A stretch of 64,000 bases of DNA from Solimonas fluminis (lineage in GTDB: Bacteria > Pseudomonadota > Gammaproteobacteria > Nevskiales > Nevskiaceae): contig NZ_PSNW01000003.1 in the NCBI RefSeq assembly GCF_002930645.1, positions 62,001 to 126,000 on the forward strand, given 5' to 3'. A program made the translations under genes and the position numbers. This document shows positions 8,485-16,278 of this stretch, piece after piece. Position 1 is the first letter of the stretch. Each line of letters opens with the position of its first letter. The notes beneath the pieces are model-generated. The model had not been told where the DNA came from and did no database searches. It saw nothing but the letters and a program-made list of their open reading frames with translations.

Positions 8485-9102
8485 ATGGTCCACCCGATGC
8501 GTGCCGCGCTGTTCGCGCTGCTCAGCCTTTCCAGCCTTGCCGCCGCCGCGCAGGACGCTCCCGCGGCGCTGTGCCGCGCCTACGACAACGGGCAGTGGCA
8601 GACCCTGGGCCGCGGCTCCCTGGAATCCTGCCTGCGGGCCATGGACCAGGCCGTTCCCGCCTTCAACAGCCAGGGCTTCAAGTTCGGCCTGGCCGGCCGC
8701 CAGCTGGTGGCGGCGGACAACAACTACTTCTACCGCTCCGAGGACCTGGGCCGCAGCTGGAGCGCCTTCGGCTACCGTGGCTCGGTCAAGGCGATCCTCG
8801 ACGCTGCCGCACCGCTGCAGCCGGCGGCGCTGCCGGTGGCCGCCGCCGAGGTCCTGCCGCCGCCGTCCGCGGTGCCGCAGGTCGAGGAACGCAGCTGCAG
8901 CGTCTACGGCGAAGGCGCCTGGAAGGCCGTGGGCAACCTGCCCCTGCCGGCCTGCGGCGATGCCCTGGACCAGACGCCCAACCAGTACGACGAAACCGGC
9001 TACAAGTACGGCTACTGGGGCAAGCTCTACCTGGCCGCCGACGCCAGGAACATCCTGACCTCGGACAACGGCGAGAACTGGACGCCGCTGCGTCCCCGCT
9101 GA
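8485..9102 (+). CDS. Exported protein made of two copies of an uncharacterised ~65-residue domain
   Basis: A 205-residue protein with a clear Sec signal peptide (cleavage probably after 'SLAAAAQ'). Residues 29-94 and 137-201 are diverged copies of one domain, joined by an Ala/Pro/Val linker. Shared positions follow C-x2-Y-x2-G-x-W, an L-x2-C 19 residues after the first Cys, then A-x-D-Q, G-x-K-x-G, L-x-A-A-D and S-x-D-x-G-x2-W. The paired cysteines (30/49 and 138/157) suggest one disulfide per copy, consistent with the periplasm. I do not recognise the family. GGAG at 8473 precedes the ATG. An MliC-like lipoprotein gene follows 10 bases later. Confidence 0.78.
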   Translation: MVHPMRAALFALLSLSSLAAAAQDAPAALCRAYDNGQWQTLGRGSLESCLRAMDQAVPAFNSQGFKFGLAGRQLVAADNNYFYRSEDLGRSWSAFGYRGSVKAILDAAAPLQPAALPVAAAEVLPPPSAVPQVEERSCSVYGEGAWKAVGNLPLPACGDALDQTPNQYDETGYKYGYWGKLYLAADARNILTSDNGENWTPLRPR

Positions 9103-9112
9103 GGATCACCCG

Positions 9113-9520
9113 ATGCCCGCCCTGCGCCTGCTGCTGATCGCCGCCCTGCTTGCCGGCTGCTCGCGCGGCGCCGGGCCGGAGGCGGCCGCTCCCGCCGAAG
9201 CACCGGCGCCCGCCGCGCCGCTGCCCGCGCCGGAGAACGTGGTCATCGAAGAACCCGCCACGGCCCAGCCCATGACCATGCTCTACCGCTGCGAGGGCGA
9301 TGCGAAGGTCACGGTGGCGATGCTCGACGCGGAGTCCGAGCGGATCGCGCTGACCCTGCCCGGCGAGGCGGCGGTGGAATTGAGCCAGGCGGAATCCGCC
9401 TCCGGCGCCAAGTACGCCGGCGACAAGCTGGTGTTCTGGGGCAGGGGCGACGAGGCCACCATCGAGCGCGACGGCAAGGCCCTCTTCAGCGGCTGCAAGC
9501 TGCAGGCCGCGGCCGGCTAG
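9113..9520 (+). CDS. MliC-like (C-type lysozyme inhibitor family) lipoprotein
   Basis: A 135-residue lipoprotein with lipobox 'LLAGC' (Cys16), an Ala/Pro-rich linker, and a C-terminal domain resembling MliC. That domain has 'YRCEGDAKVTVAML', the inhibitory-loop-like 'SASGAKYAGDKLVFWGRGDEATIE' pattern (S-G-x-K/R-Y-x, then F-W-x-x-G-D-E-A) and a terminal 'SGCKL' cysteine able to pair with the first. MliC family members inhibit C-type lysozyme by inserting this loop into the active site. Family membership is from motif recall, so function is likely but not certain. It is probably co-transcribed with the duplicated-domain exported protein upstream. Confidence 0.72.
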   Translation: MPALRLLLIAALLAGCSRGAGPEAAAPAEAPAPAAPLPAPENVVIEEPATAQPMTMLYRCEGDAKVTVAMLDAESERIALTLPGEAAVELSQAESASGAKYAGDKLVFWGRGDEATIERDGKALFSGCKLQAAAG

Positions 9521-9534
9521 CCGCCCCCGCCGCC

Positions 9535-9939
9535 GTGGAAGCACTCGACGGCGGCTGTCTCTGCGGTGCGGTCCGCTACCGGATCAGCGCCGATATCGTC
9601 GATGCCGGCTACTGCCACTGCCGCCTCTGCCAGCGTTCCGCGGGCGCGCCGGTCCTGGCCTGGCTGACGGTGCCGGTCGCAGGCTTCGCCTATGGCGCCG
9701 GCCGACCGGCCATCTTCGACTCGAGCCCGCACAGCCAGCGCGAATTCTGCGGCCGCTGCGGCACGCAGCTCGCCTTCCGCCGCCGGGCCGGCGCCACGAC
9801 CGTGGACGTCACCCTGGCCAGCCTCGACGCCCCGGAGCGCGTGCCGCCCGAGTACCACATCTGGCGGCAGAGCCGCATCGGCTGGTTCGAGACCGCCGAT
9901 GGCCTGCCGCGTCACGAGGACGCCGGAGCGGACCGCTAG
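9535..9939 (+). CDS. GFA-family (CENP-V/glutathione-dependent formaldehyde-activating-like) zinc protein
   Basis: A 134-residue protein with the GFA zinc-binding cysteine pattern: 'GGCLCGAVRY' near the N terminus, 'CHCRLCQRSAG' near residue 27, and 'FCGRCGTQLAF' near 72. GFA proteins bind structural and labile zinc; most are of unknown function despite the enzyme name, which rests on few members. The start is a GTG 15 bases after the preceding stop, with no convincing ribosome site, so it may depend on translation of the upstream gene. Confidence 0.85.
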   Translation: MEALDGGCLCGAVRYRISADIVDAGYCHCRLCQRSAGAPVLAWLTVPVAGFAYGAGRPAIFDSSPHSQREFCGRCGTQLAFRRRAGATTVDVTLASLDAPERVPPEYHIWRQSRIGWFETADGLPRHEDAGADR

Positions 9940-10208
9940 GGTGTCTTGTTCCGGTACCACCCTCGGAGCGGCATCAGGAAGAAATCGTCATACCGGCGAA
10001 AGCCGGTATCCAGCCGTGGGTGGGCTACTCCTGGTCGGGACTGGATGCCGGCGTTCGCCGGCGTGGCGATTCGCTTCTGGGGACGCCCTGAAAAGATCAC
10101 CGTTCGCCCTGAGCCCGCCGAAGGTTGGACGGCGACTCGTTGACCGGTCGTGGGGGAAGTCCGCCCGTGCTTCGACAGGCTCGGCACGAGCGGACTTCTC
10201 GGAAGTTC
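9940..10208. repeat. Cluster of REP-like palindromes downstream of the PHP lipoprotein gene
   Basis: Several palindromic units sit between two convergent genes. ATACCGGC-gaaa-GCCGGTAT is at 9990-10009 and the inverted, related ATGCCGGC-gttc-GCCGGCGT at 10045-10064, flanked by matching TCCAG/CTGGA. A unit matching the Xanthomonad-type 'TTCGCCCTGAGCC' repeat is at 10101-10124. A near-perfect 14-bp hairpin has arms 10157-10170 and 10184-10197. The last probably helps terminate the gene that ends at 10209 on the minus strand. No coding gene is credible here. Confidence 0.75.
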
Positions 10209-11450
10209 CTAGCGCGCCCTGATCCAGACCGGGCTGGTGTAGGCCAGGGCCTCGCCGGCCTCGTCCTCGACGCGCGCGTAGTACCAGCGCTCGTTGGCGG
10301 ACACCGGCAAGGCCTGCTCCAGGCTTGCGCCGCTGCTGCGCAGCAGCGGCTCGCCGGCCTTGTCGAACAGCGCGATGCGCCCGGTGAAGGGGCTGCCGTC
10401 GCGGCGGCGCACCGAGACCTTGAGGGGAACGGTGGCGCTGCCATCGCAGCCCAGGCGCGAGCCCATCGGGTGTCCCTCGGCGTCCATCTCCACGACCAGG
10501 TCCTGGTTGCCGACGACGGCGTACATGCGCCGCGCCAGCATCGCGTCCTTGAGGGTGGCCGGCGCCAGGTCCGCCGCCAGGATCACGGTCTTGGGCAGTT
10601 CCGGCGAGGCCCAGTTCGTGCCGTGCTCGTCCTCGCCGCTCACCGCACCGACATGCCAGCCGTTGTCCAGCGCCAGGGCGTACCAGTCGACGTAGCGGTC
10701 GCTGCTGCCGCCGTTGAACAGTTCCATGCCCACCATGCGCTCGTCCGCCTGCGGCACGTGGCGCAGCATCCACCAGTTGCGGCCCGGATCGAAGTCGCCC
10801 AGGGTCTTGTCGCCCGGGTGGTTGAAGATGGCGATGCTGTCGCCGCCGCCGCCCAGCAGCGGCGTGTCGGGCGAGCGCGTGAACCAGCTCCAGAAGGATT
10901 CCATGGTCAGCAGGTAGCCGCCGTCGGTCTTGGCGTTGGTCTGGTCCTTGCCGAAGAACACATTGATGTGGCCGAAGCGGTCGGAGGTCCACTCGAAGCC
11001 GCGGAAGGCCAGGAAGTCCTCGCCGCTCGCCTCCTCGGTCTGCCGGCGGATCGACTCCCACTTGTTCAGCTCGTCCACGCTGGGCGTGAGGCAGGTCAGC
11101 AGCCCGTCCGGCGTGCTGAAGCAGTCGCTGCCCAGGGAGATGAACACCAGCGGGTCGAGATTGTCGGTGTGCTCGCTGCTGCCCATGAAGTCCAGGCCCG
11201 CCGCCTTGCCGGCCGCGAAATAGTCCGCGGGAATCGAGTGGATGTCGCCGTCGGAGTAGGAGCTGTGCTCGTGCAGGGCGCCGCGGTAGTGCCGCAGCGA
11301 GGCCAGCGATGGGCCGGCATAAGCATCGCACGACCTGGCGGCTCCCGGATTGCCCGTACCCGGAGCAACCCCCGAGGGGTCCGAACTGCCGCAGGCGGAG
11401 AGCAGCAGCAAAAGGCCGGGAACGGACAGGCGCGGCAGGAACTTGGGCAT
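10209..11450 (-). CDS. PHP-domain (CehA/McbA-like) metallohydrolase lipoprotein
   Basis: A 413-residue lipoprotein (lipobox 'LLSAC', Cys20). It has the ordered metal-binding motifs of PHP/CehA-McbA hydrolases: H60-x-H62 in 'ALHEHSSYSDGD', 'SSEHTDN', 'FEWTSDRFGHINVFF', 'FNHPG', 'ELFNG' and 'SGEDEHG'. The domain fills residues ~50-330; the last ~80 form a beta-rich C-terminal module. Family members hydrolyse ester or phosphoester bonds using several divalent metals, probably in the periplasm here. The substrate is unknown. It diverges from a Tat-exported phospholipase C-like gene, suggesting a joint role in scavenging organic esters (inference). Confidence 0.83.
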   Translation of the reverse strand: MPKFLPRLSVPGLLLLLSACGSSDPSGVAPGTGNPGAARSCDAYAGPSLASLRHYRGALHEHSSYSDGDIHSIPADYFAAGKAAGLDFMGSSEHTDNLDPLVFISLGSDCFSTPDGLLTCLTPSVDELNKWESIRRQTEEASGEDFLAFRGFEWTSDRFGHINVFFGKDQTNAKTDGGYLLTMESFWSWFTRSPDTPLLGGGGDSIAIFNHPGDKTLGDFDPGRNWWMLRHVPQADERMVGMELFNGGSSDRYVDWYALALDNGWHVGAVSGEDEHGTNWASPELPKTVILAADLAPATLKDAMLARRMYAVVGNQDLVVEMDAEGHPMGSRLGCDGSATVPLKVSVRRRDGSPFTGRIALFDKAGEPLLRSSGASLEQALPVSANERWYYARVEDEAGEALAYTSPVWIRAR

Positions 11451-11631
11451 GGGCTTCGGTCGGGTCGCAAAGCGGCAAGGATGCCTGCGCGGGCCGGGGG
11501 CGGAAGTGAAATTTTTGCGTCAAGGCCATTTTTACTAGCCGCCGCGACTGGTGGGCCGGGCGCTTTTGCTTCAAAACACTGACACAAGAAAACGCCAGCC
11601 TGAGTGGCCTCGACAAGGCCAGGGGGAACTC

Positions 11632-13053
11632 ATGAGCAAGCCCAAGGACGATTCCATCGACAACTCGCGCCGCCGCCTGCTCGCGGGCCTGGCGGCCGCG
11701 CCTGCCATGGGCCTGTCGGCCTGCGGCAGCAGCGACGGCACCGATCCCGCCGCCGCACCGCCGGCGGAGACGCTGCCGAAGCCGGAGGACTCCGGCATCG
11801 ACCACATCGTGGTGGTGATGATGGAGAACCGCTCCTTCGACCATATGCTGGGCTGGGTGCCGGGGGCCGACGGCCGCCAGGCCGGGCTCAAGTTCCCGGA
11901 CAAGGCCGGGCGCCAGATCGAGACCTTCCGTCTGTCGCAGCATGAGGCCTACGGCTACCAGGGCTGCGGCAAGGAAGATCCGAACCACGGCTACGACGGC
12001 GGCCGCAAGCATCTCAACAACGGCAGGATGGACGGCTGGCTCGACACCGTCGGCGATACCGTGGTGGATACGGACCACTTCCCCATCGGCTACTACGAGG
12101 CCGACGACCTGCCGTTCTACAAGGGCGCGGCGGAGCACTTCACGGTCTGCGACCGCTACTTCCACGGCATCCTGGCCTCGACCTTCCCCAACCGCTTCTA
12201 CATGCACTCCGGGGAAACCGACCGCCGTTCCAACGACTTCACGATCTCGCAGCTGCCGACGATCTGGAGCCGCCTCGCCGACAAGGGACGCAGCGGCCTC
12301 TACTACTTCAACGACCTGCCGCTGACGGCGCTATGGGGCACGAAGCACCTGCTGATCTCGCGCCCTGCGGCCACCTTCTACACCGACGCGGCGCTGGGCC
12401 TGCTGCCCGATGTCTGCTACGTGGACCCGCGCTTCCTGCAGGAGTCGCCGGATGGCGCCTCCAACGACGACCACCCGCAGGCCGATGTACGCAACGGCCA
12501 GGCCTTCCTCGACGGCATCTACCGCGCGCTGCGCGACGGGCCGAAGTGGGAACGCACGCTGATGATCGTCTGCTACGACGAATGGGGCGGCTTCTACGAC
12601 CACGTGGTGCCGCCGGTGGGGCCGGTGACGGCCAACGAGGCCGCGCTGCCCAACGACGGCCGCCTGGGCTTCCGCACGCCCTGCGTGCTGATCGGGCCGC
12701 GTGCGCGCAAGGGCCATGTCAGCCACCTGCAGCTCGACGTGAATTCGATCCTCAACTTCATCTGCTGGCGCTTCGGCCTGGAGAAGCTGGGCGCGCGCGG
12801 CGACTGGTCGATGAACCTCGCGCATGCGCTGGATTTCCGCAGCGAGGCACGCACGGACAAGCCGGACTTCGCGGTGCCGGCAGGGCCGTTCGGCGCCAAC
12901 TGCAGCAACGGCCTGCCGGTGATCCTGCCCAACGGCGGCCTCACCAGCCTGCTCGGCTCGCTGACCAGCGCCGACATCAAGCAGGCCCAGCACAACCTCG
13001 AGTGGCTGGGCCTGCGCGACCTGGCCAAGGCCAACGGGTTTGCAGTGCGCTGA
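11632..13053 (+). CDS. Tat-exported phosphoesterase, phospholipase C / AcpA family
   Basis: A 473-residue protein of the PF04185 phosphoesterase family. The signal region has a twin-arginine motif ('NSRRRLLAGLAAAP') followed by a lipobox-like 'GLSACGSS'. The catalytic domain contains 'ENRSFDHMLGW' (metal and nucleophile region), 'FPNRFYMHSGETD', 'YDEWGGFYDHV' and 'TPCVLIGPRARKGHVSH'. Relatives are bacterial phospholipases C and the acid phosphatase AcpA. The ATG at 11632 has a strong AGGGGGA ribosome site; an upstream in-frame start lacks one. It is probably a Tat-dependent lipoprotein facing the periplasm or cell surface. Confidence 0.87.
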   Translation: MSKPKDDSIDNSRRRLLAGLAAAPAMGLSACGSSDGTDPAAAPPAETLPKPEDSGIDHIVVVMMENRSFDHMLGWVPGADGRQAGLKFPDKAGRQIETFRLSQHEAYGYQGCGKEDPNHGYDGGRKHLNNGRMDGWLDTVGDTVVDTDHFPIGYYEADDLPFYKGAAEHFTVCDRYFHGILASTFPNRFYMHSGETDRRSNDFTISQLPTIWSRLADKGRSGLYYFNDLPLTALWGTKHLLISRPAATFYTDAALGLLPDVCYVDPRFLQESPDGASNDDHPQADVRNGQAFLDGIYRALRDGPKWERTLMIVCYDEWGGFYDHVVPPVGPVTANEAALPNDGRLGFRTPCVLIGPRARKGHVSHLQLDVNSILNFICWRFGLEKLGARGDWSMNLAHALDFRSEARTDKPDFAVPAGPFGANCSNGLPVILPNGGLTSLLGSLTSADIKQAQHNLEWLGLRDLAKANGFAVR

Positions 13054-13090
13054 GGCAAACCCGTAGGAGCGGCCGCCACCGACGCCACAG

Positions 13091-14437
13091 TCACCGCGCC
13101 GCGCAAGTCTCGAACGCCTGTGCCGCGCTGCCCGCCGCCTCGATGGTCGCCTTGTCGCAATACGCGATGCGCGGCAGGTAGTCGCCCATCACCTCCGCCG
13201 CCGGCGTACCGTAGGGCACGTTCTGCACCGCCTGCGTGAAATGCGGCGAGGGCAGCATGTGGCGGTAGATCAGCACCGAGTCCGGGTAGATCGATCCCCA
13301 GGGCAGCCAGGCGATGGCATTCGTGTCCGTGGCATTGGCCGGCTTCTGCGCGGGGTCGGACACCACCAGCGTGAAGAAGCCCTGCGCATCCACGGGCACC
13401 TCGTAGTCCGAGAGACAGTCGACATAGCGCTGGCTGACGAATTCGTTGGTGCAGAGCGACCAGTAGCGGAGCTGCGCGGCGCCCAGCGGGGCCTCCGAGG
13501 GAACGCGCGCATGCCTCGGCGCGCGCCCGCGCAGGATGTACAGCGAGCCCTTGTCGCGGCTGGCGATGCTCGTGACGTAGGCGTTGTCGACGTTGCTGAG
13601 GAAGCCGCCGCCGGTATCGGCGCCGGTGATCGCCCCCAGCGGCAGGGGGAAACCCACGGCGTTGCTCAAGAGTTGCCGCAGGGTTTCCGGCAGGCCGTAG
13701 AAGCGCACCACCTGCGGTTGCTCGGGCGCCAGCGGGAACGGCAGGCCCGGCAGCGGGTTGCTGGTCTGGCGGATCAGGTCGTTGAGCAGGCTCGGCACGC
13801 CCTCGGGCGGCAGCGGATTGCAGCTCTCGAAGGCTACCGGGGTCCTGCCGCCATCGGCGGTCTCCAGCGTCAGTCGCGGCAGCGGCACGCCGCCGCTGCG
13901 GCTGCCCTCGGCCAGGTAGATGCGGTACAGCACCAGCCATGCGGGATTCGGCAGCTCGGCACGGCCCAGCAGGTCGATGCCGCCGGCGTAGAGCGTGTTC
14001 GGCTCGCGCGGCTCCGGTGCCGTGCCGGGACGCAGGTAGGCCACGTAGCGTCCGCCCGCCGCCCCGGCGCTGCGATACGGATTGCCGCCTTCGGCCGGGT
14101 CGAGCTGGTAGTCGGTGATCACGTCGGTGGGCCGCAGCGCCGGATCGTAGGCGTTGAAGGAGAAGTAGCGCGACTTCGGGTATTCGCCGTCGATGCGCAC
14201 GCGTGTTCCCGGCAACGCCGGCAGGGCCGCCACCCAGTAGGTGGCCGCCTCGTCCGGGAAGGCGAGGTTCAGCAGGTCCTGGTCGCTGCGCAGCAGCCAG
14301 CTGCAGTTGAGCGCCAGCGCCTGGGTTTCCGGCGTGGGCTCAGGCAAAGGCGCCGGCGCGGCGGTATCGGGCGCGCTGCTGCCGCTGCCGCAGGCGGTGA
14401 GCAGCAGGGCCAGCGCCGTTATCGCGGCGTGGCGCAT
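13091..14437 (-). CDS. Uncharacterised lipoprotein coupled to the alkylsulfatase gene
   Basis: A 448-residue lipoprotein (lipobox 'LLTAC', Cys16) after a short signal, then a Pro/Ala linker and a long domain I cannot assign. Visible features are 'RVRIDGEYPKSRYFSFNAY', 'PNTLYAGGID', 'SFESCNPLPP'-like segments and several cysteines that could form disulfides. The text pattern vaguely recalls the DUF1214/DUF1254 type, which is not enough for a call. Its start codon overlaps the sulfatase stop by one base (TGATG), indicating translational coupling, so it probably acts with that enzyme in the envelope. Confidence 0.8.
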   Translation of the reverse strand: MRHAAITALALLLTACGSGSSAPDTAAPAPLPEPTPETQALALNCSWLLRSDQDLLNLAFPDEAATYWVAALPALPGTRVRIDGEYPKSRYFSFNAYDPALRPTDVITDYQLDPAEGGNPYRSAGAAGGRYVAYLRPGTAPEPREPNTLYAGGIDLLGRAELPNPAWLVLYRIYLAEGSRSGGVPLPRLTLETADGGRTPVAFESCNPLPPEGVPSLLNDLIRQTSNPLPGLPFPLAPEQPQVVRFYGLPETLRQLLSNAVGFPLPLGAITGADTGGGFLSNVDNAYVTSIASRDKGSLYILRGRAPRHARVPSEAPLGAAQLRYWSLCTNEFVSQRYVDCLSDYEVPVDAQGFFTLVVSDPAQKPANATDTNAIAWLPWGSIYPDSVLIYRHMLPSPHFTQAVQNVPYGTPAAEVMGDYLPRIAYCDKATIEAAGSAAQAFETCAAR

Positions 14438-16173
14438 CAGTGACCTTCCTCCACCGGCTCGAACAGCTTCATGAACTTCGCGAACTCCAGCTTGCCACCC
14501 TTGGTGACCTCGAAGTCGCGCACCAGCGATACCGCCGGATTGCGCAGCCGCGCCAGCATTTCCTTGAAGGCCTGCCCGGAGACGCGCACGACGAGGTCGG
14601 CGTCGCCGCGCAGCTCCGGCACCACCTCGCTGGCACCGCGGCGCACGATGTAGGTGTAGCGCTCCGGGCTGTCGGTGAACTCGAAGGCCACCGAGGTCGT
14701 GACCTCCGCCGAGGCTTCCGGATCGAGGTTGATCGCCAGCGCATCGAAGAAGCGGTGCAGCGGCAGCTGCGCCAGCATTTCCGGCGTGGGCTTCATGATG
14801 CGGCCCGGCAGCTTGAACTCGCCGGCCAGTTCGCGCGCCGTCACCAGGTACCAGTGGCGCGCGTTGGGGTTGGCCTCGCGCTCGCCCAGGGCCCGCAGTG
14901 CCTTGATGCGCAGCTGTTTCGCCTCCGGCGCACCGGGCTGCGCGCGCAGCAGGTAGTCGGTGAGCTGCAGCACCCACTGCGACTCCCCCTTGGCATCGGC
15001 GTCCTTCGCCTGCTTCAGCATCGCCTCGGCGCCGCCCGCCAGCGCGATCATCTTCTGCGCCTGCTCCTCCGGCGGCAGCGGTTGCAGGTTGGTCGGGTTG
15101 CCGTCGAACCAGCCGAGGTTGCCGCTGAAGATGCTGCGGGCCGACCAGCCCGGCTTGCCGTAGAACTCCTGCAGGAACGGCGAGGCCGCCAGGTGCGGCG
15201 GCAGCTTGATGCGCGGCGCGATCTCGTCCGGGGTATAGCCGAGGTTGATCAGCCGCAGGGCTTGGTCGTTGACGTAGCGGATGCCGTCGCGGTAGGTCGT
15301 CAGGATCTCGTCGATCTGCTGCTCGCCCTGCAGCGGGCGCGTGTGGCTGGGCACCAGCACGGCGGGCTTCAGCGCGCGCATCTTGTCGAGCGAATCGGCC
15401 CACAGCCTCGGCTCGCGGTAGGTGGTGCCGCGGATGGTGTAGAGGTTGGGGAAGGTCTTGTAGAGGTTGTCCCCCGGCAGCAGCACGCGCTGCTTCGGCA
15501 GCCACACGAACAGCTGGTCGGTGGTCTCGCCCGGCGCATGGATCAGCTCGAAGTCGATGCCGGCCACGCGATCCGCCAGCCGGTCGTCGAACAGCTTGTT
15601 GGGCCGCAGGATGTCGACCACGCTGCCCTCGTGCATCTCCAGGCCAGGCCCCAGGCCGACATTGACCATCTCCTCGGGCGGCAGCATCGGCCCGTACATG
15701 CGCAGCGAGCGGCGGGTGATGGCCTCCTGCAGCTCGAAGGTGGTGCGATCCATGTTGCGGATCACCTCGCGCTGCGCGTAGACCGGCACGGCGTCGGAGC
15801 CGCCGGTGAACACGCGCGCGCCGCCGATGTGGTCCGGATGCGAGTGCGTGTAGACCAGCGCCTTGACCGGCTTGTCGGTGATCTTGCGGAACTCCGCCAG
15901 CACGGCCTTGGCCGTGGCCTCGTCCTCCATGGTGTCGACGATGATGATGCCGTCGTCGCCCACCAGCATGATGGAGTTGGCGATGCCGTAGCCCACCGCC
16001 ACGTAGACGCCTTCCGCGGCCTGGATGACTTCCTTGCGGAACTCGGCGCTGTGGGCGCTCAGGGCCTCGGGGCTGGCCGCCGGCGGCGCGGCCGGGGCGG
16101 CGGCCTTTTCCTTGCAGGCGGACAGCAGGGCCAGCAGGCCGGCGACGGCCAGGGCGGCGATCGGGCGGATCAT
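14437..16173 (-). CDS. Alkyl/aryl-sulfatase, metallo-beta-lactamase fold (SdsA1/BDS1 family), lipoprotein
   Basis: A 578-residue enzyme with a lipobox ('LLSAC', Cys20). The MBL domain has 'YTHSHPDHIGG' (His110, His112, Asp114, His115) and further motifs 'HAPGETTDQLFVWLP', 'VLLPGDNLYKTFPN' and 'VLVPSHTRPL'. A helical dimerisation region (~300-450) and a C-terminal SCP2-like domain (~460-578, 'FEFTDSPERYTYIVRRG') follow, as in SdsA1. Relatives hydrolyse primary alkyl sulfates such as SDS to alcohol and sulfate. Here it is probably anchored in the envelope. It diverges from an AraC regulator that is a likely controller. Confidence 0.92.
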   Translation of the reverse strand: MIRPIAALAVAGLLALLSACKEKAAAPAAPPAASPEALSAHSAEFRKEVIQAAEGVYVAVGYGIANSIMLVGDDGIIIVDTMEDEATAKAVLAEFRKITDKPVKALVYTHSHPDHIGGARVFTGGSDAVPVYAQREVIRNMDRTTFELQEAITRRSLRMYGPMLPPEEMVNVGLGPGLEMHEGSVVDILRPNKLFDDRLADRVAGIDFELIHAPGETTDQLFVWLPKQRVLLPGDNLYKTFPNLYTIRGTTYREPRLWADSLDKMRALKPAVLVPSHTRPLQGEQQIDEILTTYRDGIRYVNDQALRLINLGYTPDEIAPRIKLPPHLAASPFLQEFYGKPGWSARSIFSGNLGWFDGNPTNLQPLPPEEQAQKMIALAGGAEAMLKQAKDADAKGESQWVLQLTDYLLRAQPGAPEAKQLRIKALRALGEREANPNARHWYLVTARELAGEFKLPGRIMKPTPEMLAQLPLHRFFDALAINLDPEASAEVTTSVAFEFTDSPERYTYIVRRGASEVVPELRGDADLVVRVSGQAFKEMLARLRNPAVSLVRDFEVTKGGKLEFAKFMKLFEPVEEGH

Positions 16174-16278
16174 GGACGGTCTCCTCGAATGGTTTTCGCC
16201 AGCTTAAGGAGCCCCGCCCTTGCAGGACTGGTCCGTTTGGGACAGTGTTTTCGCCAGAGCCCCATTCCGCCCCGAACC

